This document shows positions 11,101-22,186 of a stretch of DNA of 64,000 nt, piece after piece (positions within the stretch are counted from its first letter, which is position 1; every line of letters begins with the position of its first letter). The DNA is from Taxillus chinensis (taxonomy: Eukaryota > Streptophyta > Magnoliopsida > Santalales > Loranthaceae). The position numbers were made by a program, and so were the translations under genes. The notes beneath the pieces are model-generated. The model had not been told where the DNA came from. It did no database searches and saw only the letters and a program-made list of their open reading frames with translations. Location of the stretch: positions 20,033,029 through 20,097,028 of the forward strand of contig CM042086.1 of assembly GCA_023512835.1 (NCBI GenBank). The letters are read 5' to 3'.

Positions 11101-13847
11101 ATAGGGGAGATGTTACAACATACATCCATATCTAACCATAATGCCCACACCTCCCCCTTGACATGTTGGACACTCCCCTCAGAGTTCTATGACACTCATT
11201 CATATCTGAAAAACATTACCAACAGAAGGAATTTGATAAATTTGCTAAATGATGCTTAACTAGGTTTTTTAAACAATAAGCTGGAATCATGGCACGACTA
11301 AGATGTGCTTCTGTTTTCTATGGATTTAGCCAAGAGTTACCTGGTATAAAGCCTTGGCACTCATTCAATTGAAAATAAACAAATAAAATAAAATAAAACT
11401 ATCAACTTCTTTCAGTTTGCTGAAAAGGAACTAAGGGGAAAAGGAAACATGTAACTAAAAAAACAGCACTATAATCAGCACTTGTAGTTTGATAGCTTAT
11501 TCAATGGCAGCTTAATACCAATATTTGTCAATAAAGATATATCATAGATCAGATTGGAAGATACAAAACATTAGCACTCACAAAAACTCAGAAAAGAAAA
11601 AAAAATCACCCCATGCATACCTCAAATTCAACTGCTATGCTCTTGCTCACAAGATCTGTGGTTGTTATTGCAACCGCTGCAGAGTCTGCCCTGCACACCC
11701 ACTTAAAAGGTTCAAATAATGTAGGCAGTGCAAGGAGGGAGGACAGACCAAAGAGACAATTCAACAGTCGTGATTTTTTAGGAAAATTATATGAAAAAAG
11801 GTATAAGCAATTGTTACTGTATCTAATTTGCACAAAGCAAGAAATTAACTGAGCTACAAATAATCAAGCTGACAACAGAAATACCCCTTAATAGTTGATG
11901 ACAGGGAGTTGATTAGCTTTGGAAGTGATCCAAGAAGAGCCTCCTGTGTATGTCATTGATCGTTAAAATGTCAATAATGTATTGTAAATAAGTTAACAGG
12001 TAATAGACATACTAAACTATTGTGGTCAAGACATATATTATCTGACACTGCCTAGCTATTGCAGAATTGTTTGACTTTAAGAAAATATGGATCACAAATG
12101 ACTACCTGCATCACATGTAAGATACATAAAACAAAATATGGGCCACAATAGTTTTTTATTTACCTTCTTTATTCTTTGACCAATTACTCCAGTGGATTCA
12201 ATCAATACTTCCTCGGGTTTTAACTGGAGCAGCTGTGTTTAATAGGACAATATTCAGTGTGTAGAGAACAACCACAATGGGTTGATAGATAAGTAGCATT
12301 GATTTCCATACCTTGGCCACTGCATCCGCACATTCAATCACATCCTGGTAACCAGCATCTCCCTAGGAAATCATAAGACTGACTCTTAACATAACATTTA
12401 TATTAACTAATCAAAAATTGAGCCAGCAAACTAAATGTATAGAAAACATGAACACAATAAGATAGGTCCTGAACAAGTTGATGAAGTAGGATAAGCAGTC
12501 AAATGCAAACCACCATAATATCAAGTGACAACTTACAGTTGCTGCATTTGCTTGGCCAGCATTGATTAACACTGCCCGTGCCTGACAATTCACACAAGTC
12601 ATTGGAAAATGCTTTAAAAACTCTGAAAGGGAAATGAGAGAGTTGGAGAAATCGTAAATTTGTAATCCACTCTGAAAGGGAAAAGATACGTGCAAAGGGT
12701 TTGCAAGGCATGTGCTAATCATTAGACCACTTAAAATAGTAAATATAATTATACTAAAATAACTCACTGCCAAAAACCATAATACAAATCTTAAATAGCA
12801 ATAAATCAATAATTTCAGGCATGGAAAAGGAAGTTGGATGGTAATCCCATATTGGCCATTAAAAAAACCTGTAAATAATTAAAATAGATATAATGAGGCA
12901 GCATGAACCGATGGAGAGATGACAACATGAAGACGCCCTCTGGATTTTTCTAACATACCGTTTTCAAACTGTCTAATACTTTTTTGCAATAAATTACTGG
13001 AGCAGCTGCAACCACATTAGTGGTAAATGCCCCTGAAAGCAAGTGGAGAATTCTTTTTGAAAATATGAACACGCATTGTAACCAGTGTATTCAAGATATG
13101 CGACCATGTACACCATATAATTGATTATTAATAGACGGATGCTTCTACTACACCAAAATGAAAGCTAACCTGCAGATATGGCACCCACATCACAAGTGAC
13201 AAGTGCAAGATCAGGCTTTTCCCCTTGAGCACGCAATCCGCCGTAAAGTCCTACAGCTTTGAATCCGGTGGCAGCAGTGACTCCTCCAGGAATCTACAAT
13301 GCAAGCACATCAGTTACAATGCAAAATATGTAAGAAACTAAAAATGAGAGCAGTTTGCTCAACAAATATTCGGTAGTGAGATCTCTCTGACGCCAAGGCA
13401 GCCAATGACGCGTATTTAAGCCAATAGTTAGTCCTACCCATCATCCAAACACGTCATTCATTGAATTGAATGAACCAACATAGTAAGTGCTAGTAGTAGT
13501 CAGTAGTCACCTGCTTCCATGGCCCTTCGGGGAGAAATATTGGCGCTGCCGGAATATAATTCGATGCCTCCTTCGCACTCGAAGAAACAGCAAACATTCT
13601 GAAACCTCTCCTAGAACAACGAAACGCGCTCCGAGTCTACCCAAAAAGAAAAAACGATTGTTCTTAGTAGTTTGTTTGGCAGCGAAGGTGTTCGATAAAA
13701 TGCTGCAGAGAGGTCTCATTGTTTGTGTGTTTCTAATATCCGAAAACAAACATATACACCGATCATTGGGGGGCAGCGTTTACTGACCTTGCTGGGATTG
13801 AGCTCTGGCAATGGTATGAAGAAGTGTTGAGGAAGGCAAAGAGACAT
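5143..13847 (-). CDS. ArgJ: Arginine biosynthesis bifunctional protein ArgJ, chloroplastic (glutamate N-acetyltransferase), 17 exons
   Basis: The product moves the acetyl group of N-acetylornithine to glutamate, closing the cyclic arginine pathway in plastids; ArgJ can also acetylate glutamate from acetyl-CoA. Exons on the minus strand: 13847-13788, 13636-13511, 13293-13170, 13032-12959, 12581-12537, 12362-12312, 12232-12164, 11943-11885, 11690-11621, 10925-10839, 10760-10674, 10176-10054, 7659-7597, 6397-6320, 6230-6085, 5664-5594, 5225-5143. The frame is unbroken for 471 residues, the usual plant length. Residues 1 to about 40 look like a transit peptide (Ser/Arg-rich, few acids). Exon 10 carries the family cleavage motif [14 protein letters not shown], in which Thr252 (after Ala251) should be the autocatalytic nucleophile that splits the precursor into alpha and beta chains. 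[10 protein letters not shown] and the C-terminal NAGYTT are also classic. Intron 12 (7660-10053) hosts an LTR element and intron 14 (6398-7596) a MITE. Confidence 0.95.
6756..7116. mobile_element. PIF/Harbinger-like MITE in an ArgJ intron
   Basis: The left end reads GGGCATCTCCAGCGGTC and the right end, reverse-complemented, reads GGCCATCTTCAACGGTT, so imperfect terminal inverted repeats of about 24 bases bound a 361-bp AT-rich interior without coding content. TAA lies directly outside both ends (6753-6755 and 7117-7119), the 3-bp duplication expected of PIF/Harbinger elements. It lies in ArgJ intron 14 and leaves the exons intact. Confidence 0.7.
7799..8133 (+). repeat. 5' LTR of the retroelement in the ArgJ intron
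   Basis: This copy aligns along its length with 9334-9701, sharing for example ATTGTCAAGTTAT, GTGGGTAGTTACTTGG, GAAGTTAATTAATTAG and a TATA-box region (GGCTATATATA) at about 8060. It lacks a short segment before the 3' end and its first 10-15 bases have decayed, so the left edge is approximate. It ends TATCA and is followed at once by a primer binding site. Confidence 0.75.
8160..8884 (+). pseudogene. Degenerate gag of the ArgJ-intron LTR element
   Basis: An open frame from the ATG at 8160 reads [12 protein letters not shown] and a coiled-coil-like stretch ([21 protein letters not shown]), then stops at 8466-8468. Homology resumes in another frame near 8529 with [21 protein letters not shown], the standard start of the Retrotrans_gag domain, then a stop near 8709, then [13 protein letters not shown] and [12 protein letters not shown] with more stops. 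At least one frameshift and several nonsense codons make it non-functional. Confidence 0.7.
9334..9701 (+). repeat. 3' LTR of the retroelement in the ArgJ intron
   Basis: This 368-bp repeat begins TGATACGG and ends TTATCA, matching the 5' LTR apart from point changes and small indels. The visible divergence suggests an old insertion, though no age is calculated. Confidence 0.75.
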
Positions 13848-14486
13848 GCCTCAGTCGCTCGGCAAGCGACACGCTCGATAACTCGGTCGAATTTGTATGG
13901 GAATGGTGAGTGTGCGACAACGAGCTGAGGAGGAGGTAAAAGGGGGTTTGCAATGAGAAGACACGAGCAAGCAGAGCAGAGCTAAAAGAAAGAACCGCAC
14001 TACGTGCGAATGTTGGGCCTGTGGGGGATCATATTCCACCGCCACCAGCGCAACTGCGCAACCCCGATGTCGTGATGGACCGGAGACGCATCAACCGGTG
14101 TTGACCCGGTCGAACCGAGTGTTGACTATTCTTTAACTTAAGCGATTAAAGGATTTTATTTTAAACGTCTGTTTATCATGAGTCCGATAATAAGTGCACA
14201 TACATAGTTTTTTTTTTTTAAATTAGTTTTTGTTGGTAATAGAATACTCTGGGGGGTAAATTGGGCTCAAACCCATGAGTTAGGCCCGTGGGCATGCGGG
14301 CGTAGAGCGAGCCGAGTTGATCAAGACTCAGTCCATTTAAAATACGGGCCTAAAAGAATTAAGCCTATCCCATACAAGCCCGTCTCGTGTGAGCTACAAG
14401 ATGACTTGCGGAATTTTTTATTTTTTATTCTTATTTTTTATTTATAAATATCTTAAAATTTAATATATATATATATATATATATAT
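13848..14486. other. ArgJ upstream region with a degraded GGCCC-rich element fragment
   Basis: About 250 bases upstream of the ArgJ start are GC-moderate and probably include its promoter and 5' UTR; no clear TATA box was chosen. At about 14250-14400 the sequence is rich in GGGCCT, GCCCGT and AGCCGAG words, typical of a common plant MITE class. It ends in a TA microsatellite (14462-14486) that borders the large inverted-repeat element. Confidence 0.4.
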
Positions 14487-14642
14487 GGCTGATAAAAAGA
14501 GAAGGAGTGCAACATTGTTAAAGAGTGCAAAAATATTTTCATCCATTAGATCTTACTTAATTGAATCCTATGGCTGTAATTAAAACATTTTATTCCAAAA
14601 TTAACCCTTCATGCATCAAACCTAATTCGGCGCAGCTAAATC

Positions 14643-15287
14643 AAGAGTCTAGATCCTCAACGGTAATTTTGCTTACGTTTTTATTACGGTACAGAAAAGC
14701 GACGACGTTTTGTTATTTTAAAACAAACAAAAAATAATAATAAGAGATGAAACCACGCGCGCCAGATCCACGAGCTCTGTTGAGTATTGACCAGGACGTT
14801 TCGGGCATCAGAGGTGTCAGTCGGTGGGTGAAGAGAACTGCCAAATTTGCTTCAACAATTCAATGGTTTTCTGACAACCAAGGCGCGGGCGCAGAGGAGG
14901 AGCAGATTTCATGTGAGACTTCTTTTGATGCTTGCTCCTGTTTCCTCCTCTGATTTCGGGTCTAGGATGGGGCTAAGGAAAAGGCTCTCCTAACAGCTCA
15001 CGACCACCCCTGTCCGTATCCAGTAGTGAACGGCCCCACCTCATCAAAAACTCCAGGTCCAGGTACTCTCTTTCTCTCTCTAGATCGATCATCAACCCAG
15101 ATGAAGCAGGCGAAGATGACTTATTTTTGTTTGTTTTAAAATAGCAAAACTCCAGGTCCACCTCATTAAAAACTCTGACTTCTCTCTGGCGCGAGTGCGG
15201 TTTAATTTCTTATTTTTCTTTTTGTTTGTTTTAAAATAGCAAAACGTGGTTGCTTTTCTGTACCATAATAAAAACATAGGCAAATCC
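14643..15287. mobile_element. Small TIR element nested in the left arm of the 14487-18556 element
   Basis: The right arm of the outer element runs without interruption where the left arm is split by about 645 bases. The insert has its own inverted repeats: CTTACGTTTTTATTACGGTA at about 14669 pairs with the complement of TACCATAATAAAAACATAGG near 15261-15280, continuing through GTTTTGTTATTTTAAAACAAACAAA. The word AAATC flanks both sides (14638-14642 and 15282-15286), a possible but untidy target duplication. A third copy of the TTTGTTTGTTTTAAAATAGC word at about 15127 suggests an internal duplication. Confidence 0.65.
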
Positions 15288-16339
15288 AAATCCATCGACC
15301 CTCTCTCTACCTCCCATCGACACAGTCCCTCCTTCCCATCGACTTTCTCGCTCTCTCTTACTCTCATTGACACAGTCCCTCCCTCTCATCAACTCTCTCT
15401 CCTCTCACCGACACAGCCAAATCCAAGAGCTCGAGGTTTCTCACCGTCAAGGTCAAATGCTTCCGGTCGCCCAATAAGTGCTTCCCATCCGACCTCTCCA
15501 TCCCTCCCCTTCAACCCCAACCAGGGCGAACGAGCGTAGAGGACCAGGGCGAACCGACACAGTGGATTAGATTGGGCTGCTTCTCCGTTCTCTAGAACCT
15601 CTACCAGATTGTTTGAGAAACGTATCTATTAGTAAATCTGATAGGCTTGTGATTTTCCAACCAAAACAGTGGCCTCCAAAGCAACCCCTTGCATTTGTTT
15701 TGTTGAGTTTGCAGCTTCGTGGACTACGATACAATATCGAGTCCAAGGGTTGTACAAGCTTGAGGAATAGACCTGTGCACATGTTTTGTGTGAATGCTAT
15801 GTAAATATTATTATGAAATCCTATGGATTTGGATAATTGTACACTCTTGTTATCAATTTTCTATTTCTATATTATGAATTGATGGGTACAGACGCTTTTA
15901 GGGAGAAGAGATGGCTGACATTTTATCCGGAAGACAGTAATTTAAGAGCATAAACATAATCTCTCTCCCCTATTTTAGCTGTTTGAATTTTTTAATTATA
16001 ATTTCTGAATTCTGCATCACTTTACAAGCATAGGTCTGGAGTTTGTGCTATTAGCCTATTACTGATTTGTTACTGTAGTTACCCATGTTAATCATTACCA
16101 GTGACAAAGGTTCCACAAATGTCAGAAAATCATGCACAACTCTCCACTTTTCATTTGTACGGTGATGGAAAGATTTTGTAATTTTACCGTAATGACATTT
16201 TTGAAACCTTAAAATGCCGTCTGGAATGTTGTCCAACCTCCTTCAAAGTTGTTGCTGCTGCAATTTTGGAGAATATTGTATCATGCACAGCTTGTTAAAT
16301 AAAAAACAAAGCCTTTGAATCTTTCTTTCTGTTTTCCTT

Positions 16340-16450
16340 TGGCCTAACCTCCTCATCAGGATCAACAAACCCATCCTCTACGAACTCCCACAGATCTTGA
16401 GATTTGAATCGGTCTCTAAATAAGTCTTCAAAAAGAAATATGCAAGAACT
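16340..16450 (-). pseudogene. Copia-type gag-like fragment (DUF4219/UBN2-like) inside the long-TIR element
   Basis: On the minus strand one frame reads LFRDRFKSQDLWEFVEDGF and then VDPDEEVRPKE. This matches by eye the SQDLWEFVExGFxxPDEE block near the start of copia-type gag proteins, which are also found as stand-alone plant genes. A stop-free frame does not continue on either side, so it is a fragment, perhaps captured. Recognition is from memory. Confidence 0.45.
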
Positions 16451-18554
16451 GACTTTAAGTCAGTCTTCATCAGAGACAGTACCTTATCACCAGACCAGAG
16501 AAAGACCAAAGCATACCTTATTAATAATAATAAATTATTAAGCTAATTCTATACAAATGTTTAATTAATTGTAATATTTAATTAAAATATTTGAATTTCA
16601 TAACATTTTAACTATATACAAATATTTATCCCACCATCCAACCCAAAAGACGCGCACACATTTATAAGTCATAAGTCATGACTAATGAGTACCTGAAAGT
16701 AAGAAACCTAAAGCCAACAACTGCCATATAAAAAACTGAGTACACAAGTGTGCATCATTAATACAGACATGTAATGACGTGGGACGCTGGCCCATGATTG
16801 CATCCTCTACGTATAATACATTGATTTGGCTAGAATAGTAGTAGTATTACATTTTTAAATAGGGGGAAATAATCATGTAGTATAATTCTACAAGAATGTT
16901 CTTTTGCAGTACAACATTAACATCAAACTTGAAAACCAAATTGAAGCTTGAACACCCATTGAGCTTTGGTGAGTAGAATAATATGCGGGGTTGGCGTAGT
17001 CCTATGCAGTCATGAGTTGCAATGTCATCTTCTAATTCTGCAATTGGGCATCAATTTGAAAACATTGTTTCAATGGTCATCTTCATTCAAACCAGGGCAG
17101 TTGGATAAGAGGGCCTCCATAGATTCACCTTTCAGATCTGTCAGTAACTCTTCCAGATTCTACAAGAAAAAGTCATATTAGGCAAACATGATTTCAGCCT
17201 TCCTAATTCCTATGCAGTCATGAGTTGCAATGTCAAAAGCTAATCACTCAAAATTCAAATGTTGAATCACAGCAATCCCAACTGGAAGTGGAGAGACGGC
17301 CACTACTACTATTAAGAATAGTTAGCCATTAAGTTTATTAGTTTATTATTAGTTGAGAACTAAGTAAACACAACTGCTCCTCAGCCTTCGTGCTAAATGC
17401 TCCCAGTCCTGTACACGGTCTTGTTCAATGTTGTAGGCGTGCTTCACATAAACTAACTATGCCTTTTATTTTCTTTGTCTGTTTCCAACAAGGATATCGT
17501 GTTTTCCAATAAATCTTACAAAAAGAATAATCAACAATTCAAATCACCTTCTCATTTAAAACATGAAAGCAAGTCAATACCTTAACCAAAGCATTTGAAA
17601 ACCTTAATTTTCACCTTCATACTAGAATACGTATTTTTTCTTTTACTCTTCAGTAAAAAAAATTCAACACCTCTTTTCTATTCTCTATAATTTCAAACTG
17701 CTCGGTAAAACCATAAAAAAAAAAAAGAGGTTATTCTGCAATTTGCTTTTAAAATATGAGGGTTGGCAATACAACGTAATAGGAAGTTCTTGAAACTGTA
17801 ACTTGCACGCCCAACATGGTCTGTAATATTTGTAGTGGATCCAAAATTAGAGTGAAAAAAATATAAAAGAAGAACCATAACTTATCAAAAACCATCAAGA
17901 ACTCTAACTTAGCAATTAAATTGTGATTTTCTAAAAGTGTAAACATCACAGCTCAATCCTACGCAATTCCTACCTCAATCTTACTTCAAGGAAAATTAAT
18001 CACCTCGGGGCGAGCACGACCGTACACCCACCGCCCACAAAGACCTTCACTCCAGTTTCGTCTTGTCTCGCATAGTCCTCCTGGACCTGGTTCGTCTTGA
18101 AGGTGGAGTCGATGGGGGGTAGAGAGAGGGCCGATGGGGTTTACTAATAGATACGTTTCTCAATCAAACAATCTGGTAGAGGTTCTAGAGAACGGAGAAG
18201 CAGCCCAATCCAATCCTATGTGTCAGTTCGCCCTGGTCCTCTGCGCTCGTTTGCCCTGGTTGGGGTTGAAGGGGAGGGATGGAGAGGTCGGATGGGAAGC
18301 ACTTATTGCTCGACTGGAAGCATTTGACCTTAACGGTAGAGAGAAAGTCGATGGGAAGGAGGGACTGTGTCGATGGGAGGTAGAGAGAGGTCGATGGATT
18401 TGATTTAGCTACGCCGAATTAGGTTCGATGCGTGAAAGGTTAATTTGGGAATAGGATGTTTTAATTAGAGCCCTTTGATTCAGTTAAGTAAGATCTAATT
18501 GATGAAAATATTTTTGTACTCTGTAATAAGTTGCACTCTTTTTCTTTTTATCAG

Positions 18555-18556
<2 letters not shown>

Positions 18557-18592
<36 letters not shown>

Positions 18593-19271
18593 ATTTTAAT
18601 TAAATAATTAAATTTTATATAAAATAATTATAAAATAAAATTAACATAATATTAATTCAACTAAATTATATGAATTAATTTTAAAAAATAAATTAAAATT
18701 TACATGCTAGCCCGCAGTCAGGCCAGACCGTTTAGGATCGCGTTCTAAACGGACTCATTTAGACCCGCTCCATCCATCAAGGGCCGAGCCAACCCATTTT
18801 AGACCCATACTTGGGATGACTTAATAAAAATTAATTAAGTCAAAAATGCGTGAGAACAATGTGATCATTTGAAGCTACCATAAAATATAGAAATCCGCTA
18901 GAAGCCTTTAATCTTTGCCTTAAAAAGGCTACTACTTTTATCATGCTTGTCAAGTTATAATGCTTCTGTTTCCGTTACTAACGCCATTCTCACCCAACTC
19001 ATCACTGTCATTCTCACTCATTGCATGTTTTGTTCCTCTCCCAATTATTTTTCCACTGTTCCACTATGATTCTCTCATAGTGATCAGTTTTTGCAAGATG
19101 TTATATCAACTTTTCAACAGGAAGGAATCAAGAAACACAATAGCATTACAAACTGGACGAGGGTTTTTGGCAAACAGAACAATGGTTCCATCCATTGACC
19201 AAATTCAATTTGTACTATCACGGACAATATCTTAATAAATTCGGTCTCTCACTTCCAAGTGACTAAAGCTA
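18557..19271. other. Right flank of the long-TIR element: TA microsatellite, AT-rich DNA and an element remnant
   Basis: A (TA)n run at about 18557-18586 is followed by AT-rich sequence. At 18705-18810, a GC-richer stretch with AGCCCGCAG, CAGGCCAGACCG and TTTAGACCC words resembles the MITE class also seen at 14250-14400 and 21757-22177. No gene was found before the stop codon of the RRM gene. Confidence 0.4.
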
Positions 19272-21175
19272 TCAACCACACCAACCAACGGTCTTGTTTA
19301 CTCTAAAGCCAGTCTCGGATGGCTCATCAGGCTCTGATGGAGGTGGGGGTCTAGGTTGCCTTGGTTTAGCAGGATCCACAAAAATAACCCATCCATCCAA
19401 GAACTTAGCATTCATTTTTTCTTGAGCTTGTTTCGCCTCTTCTACGGTTGCATACGTCACAAAACCAAACCCCTTAGATCTTCCAGAGGTTTTCTCGGTT
19501 ACGACTCTTGCTGCAAGGGAGGCATTCAGGGAGTGAGTAAAAAATATACTATAAATAATAATGATAATAATAATAATAATAGTGTAGGACACTACTACCC
19601 AGACATATTTTGAAAGAAGTTGCAATCACCTTCAACGAGCTGGCCAAATTCAGAAAAAGCTTTTGTTAGGCCTTCATCTGTTGTTGACCTTGAAAGGCCT
19701 GTTACATAATTCGCATTTGCAGGATTAGGAGCTTTTACCAAGCCTCAAAGACAGCTTGTCAAAGGTTTGTAACAGATGAAATCAAAAACTTGGTCACTGT
19801 ATAATAGACATTTCAAACTTCTGCAAAATGCTCAGAACCATACATGACCAAAAAAAAAATTATAATACAACAGTACAACTCACTCTCTACTTTACCAAAA
19901 AAAACTCACCCCTATCGCATAGTGCTTTCAAGATTTGAAAGCAAGACCTCAATAAAAGGTGAGATTGCATCAGCCATTAGGCTATCCCACAGGGACATCA
20001 CAACAAAAAAAAAAGTCAGTAGGATGCAAAACATATGGTGTGAATTGAGTATCACGTAAAAGCAGTTTCCTCAAATGAGTAGGGAAAAAGGACGCCTAGG
20101 TTTTTTGTTTTGCGCTAGAAGGGTATGTTGGGATATTTAAATAATTGGGAATAATTAGCTAATATAGCACCCTTAGCTAAAGTTAAAATGTTATTTAAAT
20201 TCAGATAAATTTATTACTATATTTTTTGATATAGTTAATGCATTGAAAGTAAGTTTCAAGTAAATTTAGCTATAACTTTTGCTAATGCATTGGACGTAAG
20301 TTTCAGATAAATTTAGCTATAGTTTTTGCTAATGCATTGAAAGCAAATTGCATGTAAATTTAGTTATAGCTAATGCATTGGAAGTAAATTGCATGTAAAT
20401 TTAGTTATAGCTAATGCATTGGAGATGTTCATACTCTTAGGAATTTAAATTTGGCTAACTCCATTCATTTGTAAGAAATTTATCAACAATTCCCAAGGAC
20501 CACCAAAACCTACATACCATAATGGCCATGTTTACCCAATATGGGAGTGCCTATAGGTTCAATTCATAATGTAGTGACATTAACTGAAAAGACATGTATA
20601 CATAATTAATAACAACTAAGCAACGTTCACATAAATCAAATCGGCATAAAAAATTGCAACGGCCCACAATAACATCTCTGTTCCCAACGTTTTCTCCCAA
20701 AAACAAACGCATAATCAACATAATAAATTTATTTGGCCTCCTTGTGTGTCTCATTTGCCTCCATTTCCGAATTAATTGGAAGATTAATTCGTTTTTACTA
20801 TAAACACAAAATGGGAAAAAATTAGTTTGCCTCGAAAGTGTTTTCTTCCCTCTAAAAATGTTCTCCTAACAATATTTTTCCCGGAATTTGCTTTCCAACT
20901 AGCCTCGTTTTCCCCAGAAACATTGGAAATTCTATACACTTTTTCGGAGCACATAAAGGGCAGGTTTTGATTAATGTTTGCGATTTGTATTTGCCCAAAC
21001 AGAAGAAAGTAACTATATCGTATACGGCAATTATGGGTCGGAATCGAAGCATACCACTGACGAACAGCTTTGGAGTAGTGAGTGTCGAATTGTGACGCAT
21101 GGGGGCGAACTGAAGGATCGGAGAGGGCGTGGAAGACCCGCACAGAACGTGACGGAACCTGGAAGCAAAAGCCAT
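19272..21175 (-). CDS. Small organelle-type RRM RNA-binding protein (ORRM2-like), 3 exons
   Basis: Exons on the minus strand are 21175-21055, 19698-19630 and 19510-19272, giving 142 residues. The start is the first ATG in frame. Residues 1 to about 33 are Arg/Ser/Pro-rich with almost no acids (MAFASRFRHVL), as in mitochondrial or plastid presequences. A single RRM follows: RNP2 at KLFVSGL (36-42) and RNP1 at KGFGFVTY (76-83), then KFLDGWVIFVDPAKPR. The tail is Pro-rich. The KFLDGWVIF block and the overall size recall At5g54580 (ORRM2) and related organelle RNA-editing factors. The closest paralogue cannot be fixed without a tree, so no symbol is given. Intron 1 is about 1.36 kb and contains a MITE with a short tandem array. 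Confidence 0.9.
20100..20430. mobile_element. MITE-like sequence with internal tandem repeat in the RRM gene intron
   Basis: The right end, reverse-complemented, is GAACATCTCCAATGCATTAG, the same tip as the element at 61357-62025. The left end is not clear. Four tandem units start at 20237, 20284, 20331 and 20372, each opening AATGCATTG(G/A)A and containing TAAATTTAG(C/T)TATAG; a fifth partial unit at 20413 ends at the tip. Unit lengths are 47, 47, 41 and 41. Confidence 0.6.
20237..20430. repeat. Tandem repeat of 41-47 bp units
   Basis: Four full units and one partial unit built on AATGCATTGGA plus GTAAATTTAGCTATAG. The unit is itself the subterminal sequence of the host MITE, so the array looks like repeated duplication of one end of the element. 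Confidence 0.75.
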
Positions 21176-21756
21176 CCGATCCAAAACCAGGGAGACGATC
21201 CGAAGGCGAAGATCGAAGATGGCTACCGATCTTATGCGAATTGCCTGCTCTGGTTTTGGTTTTTTTTTAAATGGTTTAAAGCGACGTCAAAACCCTAGCA
21301 AAACCCACTTTTGTACCCAACATTAATTGGGACAAACTATCCGAGCCGTCGGATGAATTTGTTCCCTTTCACTTTTTTTTCTTGTTTTTTCCGTAAAATA
21401 TTGACATTATACTTAGCTATAAATTATTTTTGAAATATGCATTTTAACTAAAACAAAGTAAATTATAGCTTTTACTTTGTTAGTTTTTCAAAAGTTTTTA
21501 GTTAAAATATTTACTCTAATGATGCTTTAAAGTTATATATGGTTAATATTCAATTACTCCATATAATTTTGAAAAATATTTGATAAATTCAATGTCAACT
21601 CTTTTGGTTTGCAAATGACTGTCATAATTAATGCTTAAAATAAAAACAAAGTAATTTTTCCAAAATATAAAATATAAATTTGATCTAAAACACACAAATT
21701 TATTGAAATTATTAATCTAAGTAGTATAATTTTATGAGAATATTTTCCTACAAGTT

Positions 21757-22177
21757 AGTAGAGTAAAATGGACCATCGGTCCGGTGTAGATCAGAGTAGA
21801 TTAGACCGAAAAACTTTTGGTCCATTTTAATCATGAAAGTAAATGAAACGGTTTGTTTAGGCCCGGTCCGCGACTGGCTTTTTTATTTTTTAAAAAATAT
21901 TTTTTAAAAAACTATTACCTATTTTACTTAATATATTAATAACTATAACCTAAATCTATTAATTTTAAAATTGATTTTTTTTAATATGGTTTAAACTTTA
22001 AAAAATAAAAAATGTTTAGCAAAAAATAATTTATAATATTTTTTAAAATTAAATATGAATCGGGCAGATAATGTTTACCAAACCAGATAATCTCTAGTCC
22101 GTTAAAAGTGTGGGCCTAAACGAGCCGTTTAGGGCAGCACCGCGACGGATTGAATCGGTCCATTTTACACCCCTAGG
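21757..22177. mobile_element. MITE with TAAAATGGACC terminal inverted repeats
   Basis: The left side reads GTAAAATGGACCATCGGTCC. The right side ends GGTCCATTTTACACCCCTAG, whose complement is CTAGGGGTGTAAAATGGACC. The interior has TTTAGGCCCGGTCCGCG, its partial inverse GGGCCTAAACGAGCCGTTTAG, and an AT-rich centre, so the whole could fold into a hairpin. The TAGGGGTGT tip is common in hAT-type plant MITEs, but the left tip has decayed and no target duplication was found. Confidence 0.55.
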
Positions 22178-22186
22178 TCAATAGAC

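Larger units (their letters stand above)
14487..18556. mobile_element. 4.07-kb long-terminal-inverted-repeat transposon inserted in a TA microsatellite (MULE-like)
   Basis: The left tip GGCTGATAAAAAG and right tip (reverse-complemented) GACTGATAAAAAG are inverted copies, and inverted similarity continues for more than 400 bases. Shared words include GCAAAAATATTTTCATC, CGCCGAATTAGGTT-like sequence, CCATCGACCTCTCTCTACC, AAGTGCTTCCCATCCG and GGGCTGCTTCTCCGTTC. The left arm is 14487-14642 plus about 15288-15638; the right arm is about 18140-18556. Both ends abut (TA)n runs, so a 9-bp target duplication made only of TA cannot be proven. Long TIRs suggest a Mutator-like or Micron-type element that prefers TA microsatellites. 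No intact transposase is seen in the 2.5-kb interior. Confidence 0.75.

Noticed and set aside
13487..13786. Plus-strand 99-codon frame
   Set aside because: Overlaps ArgJ exon 2 and intron 1 on the opposite strand. The ArgJ frame has homology and correct splice sites; this one has neither.
14747..14953. 68-codon plus-strand frame starting MKPRAPDPR
   Set aside because: It lies wholly in the nested element of the long-TIR transposon and has no recognisable content.
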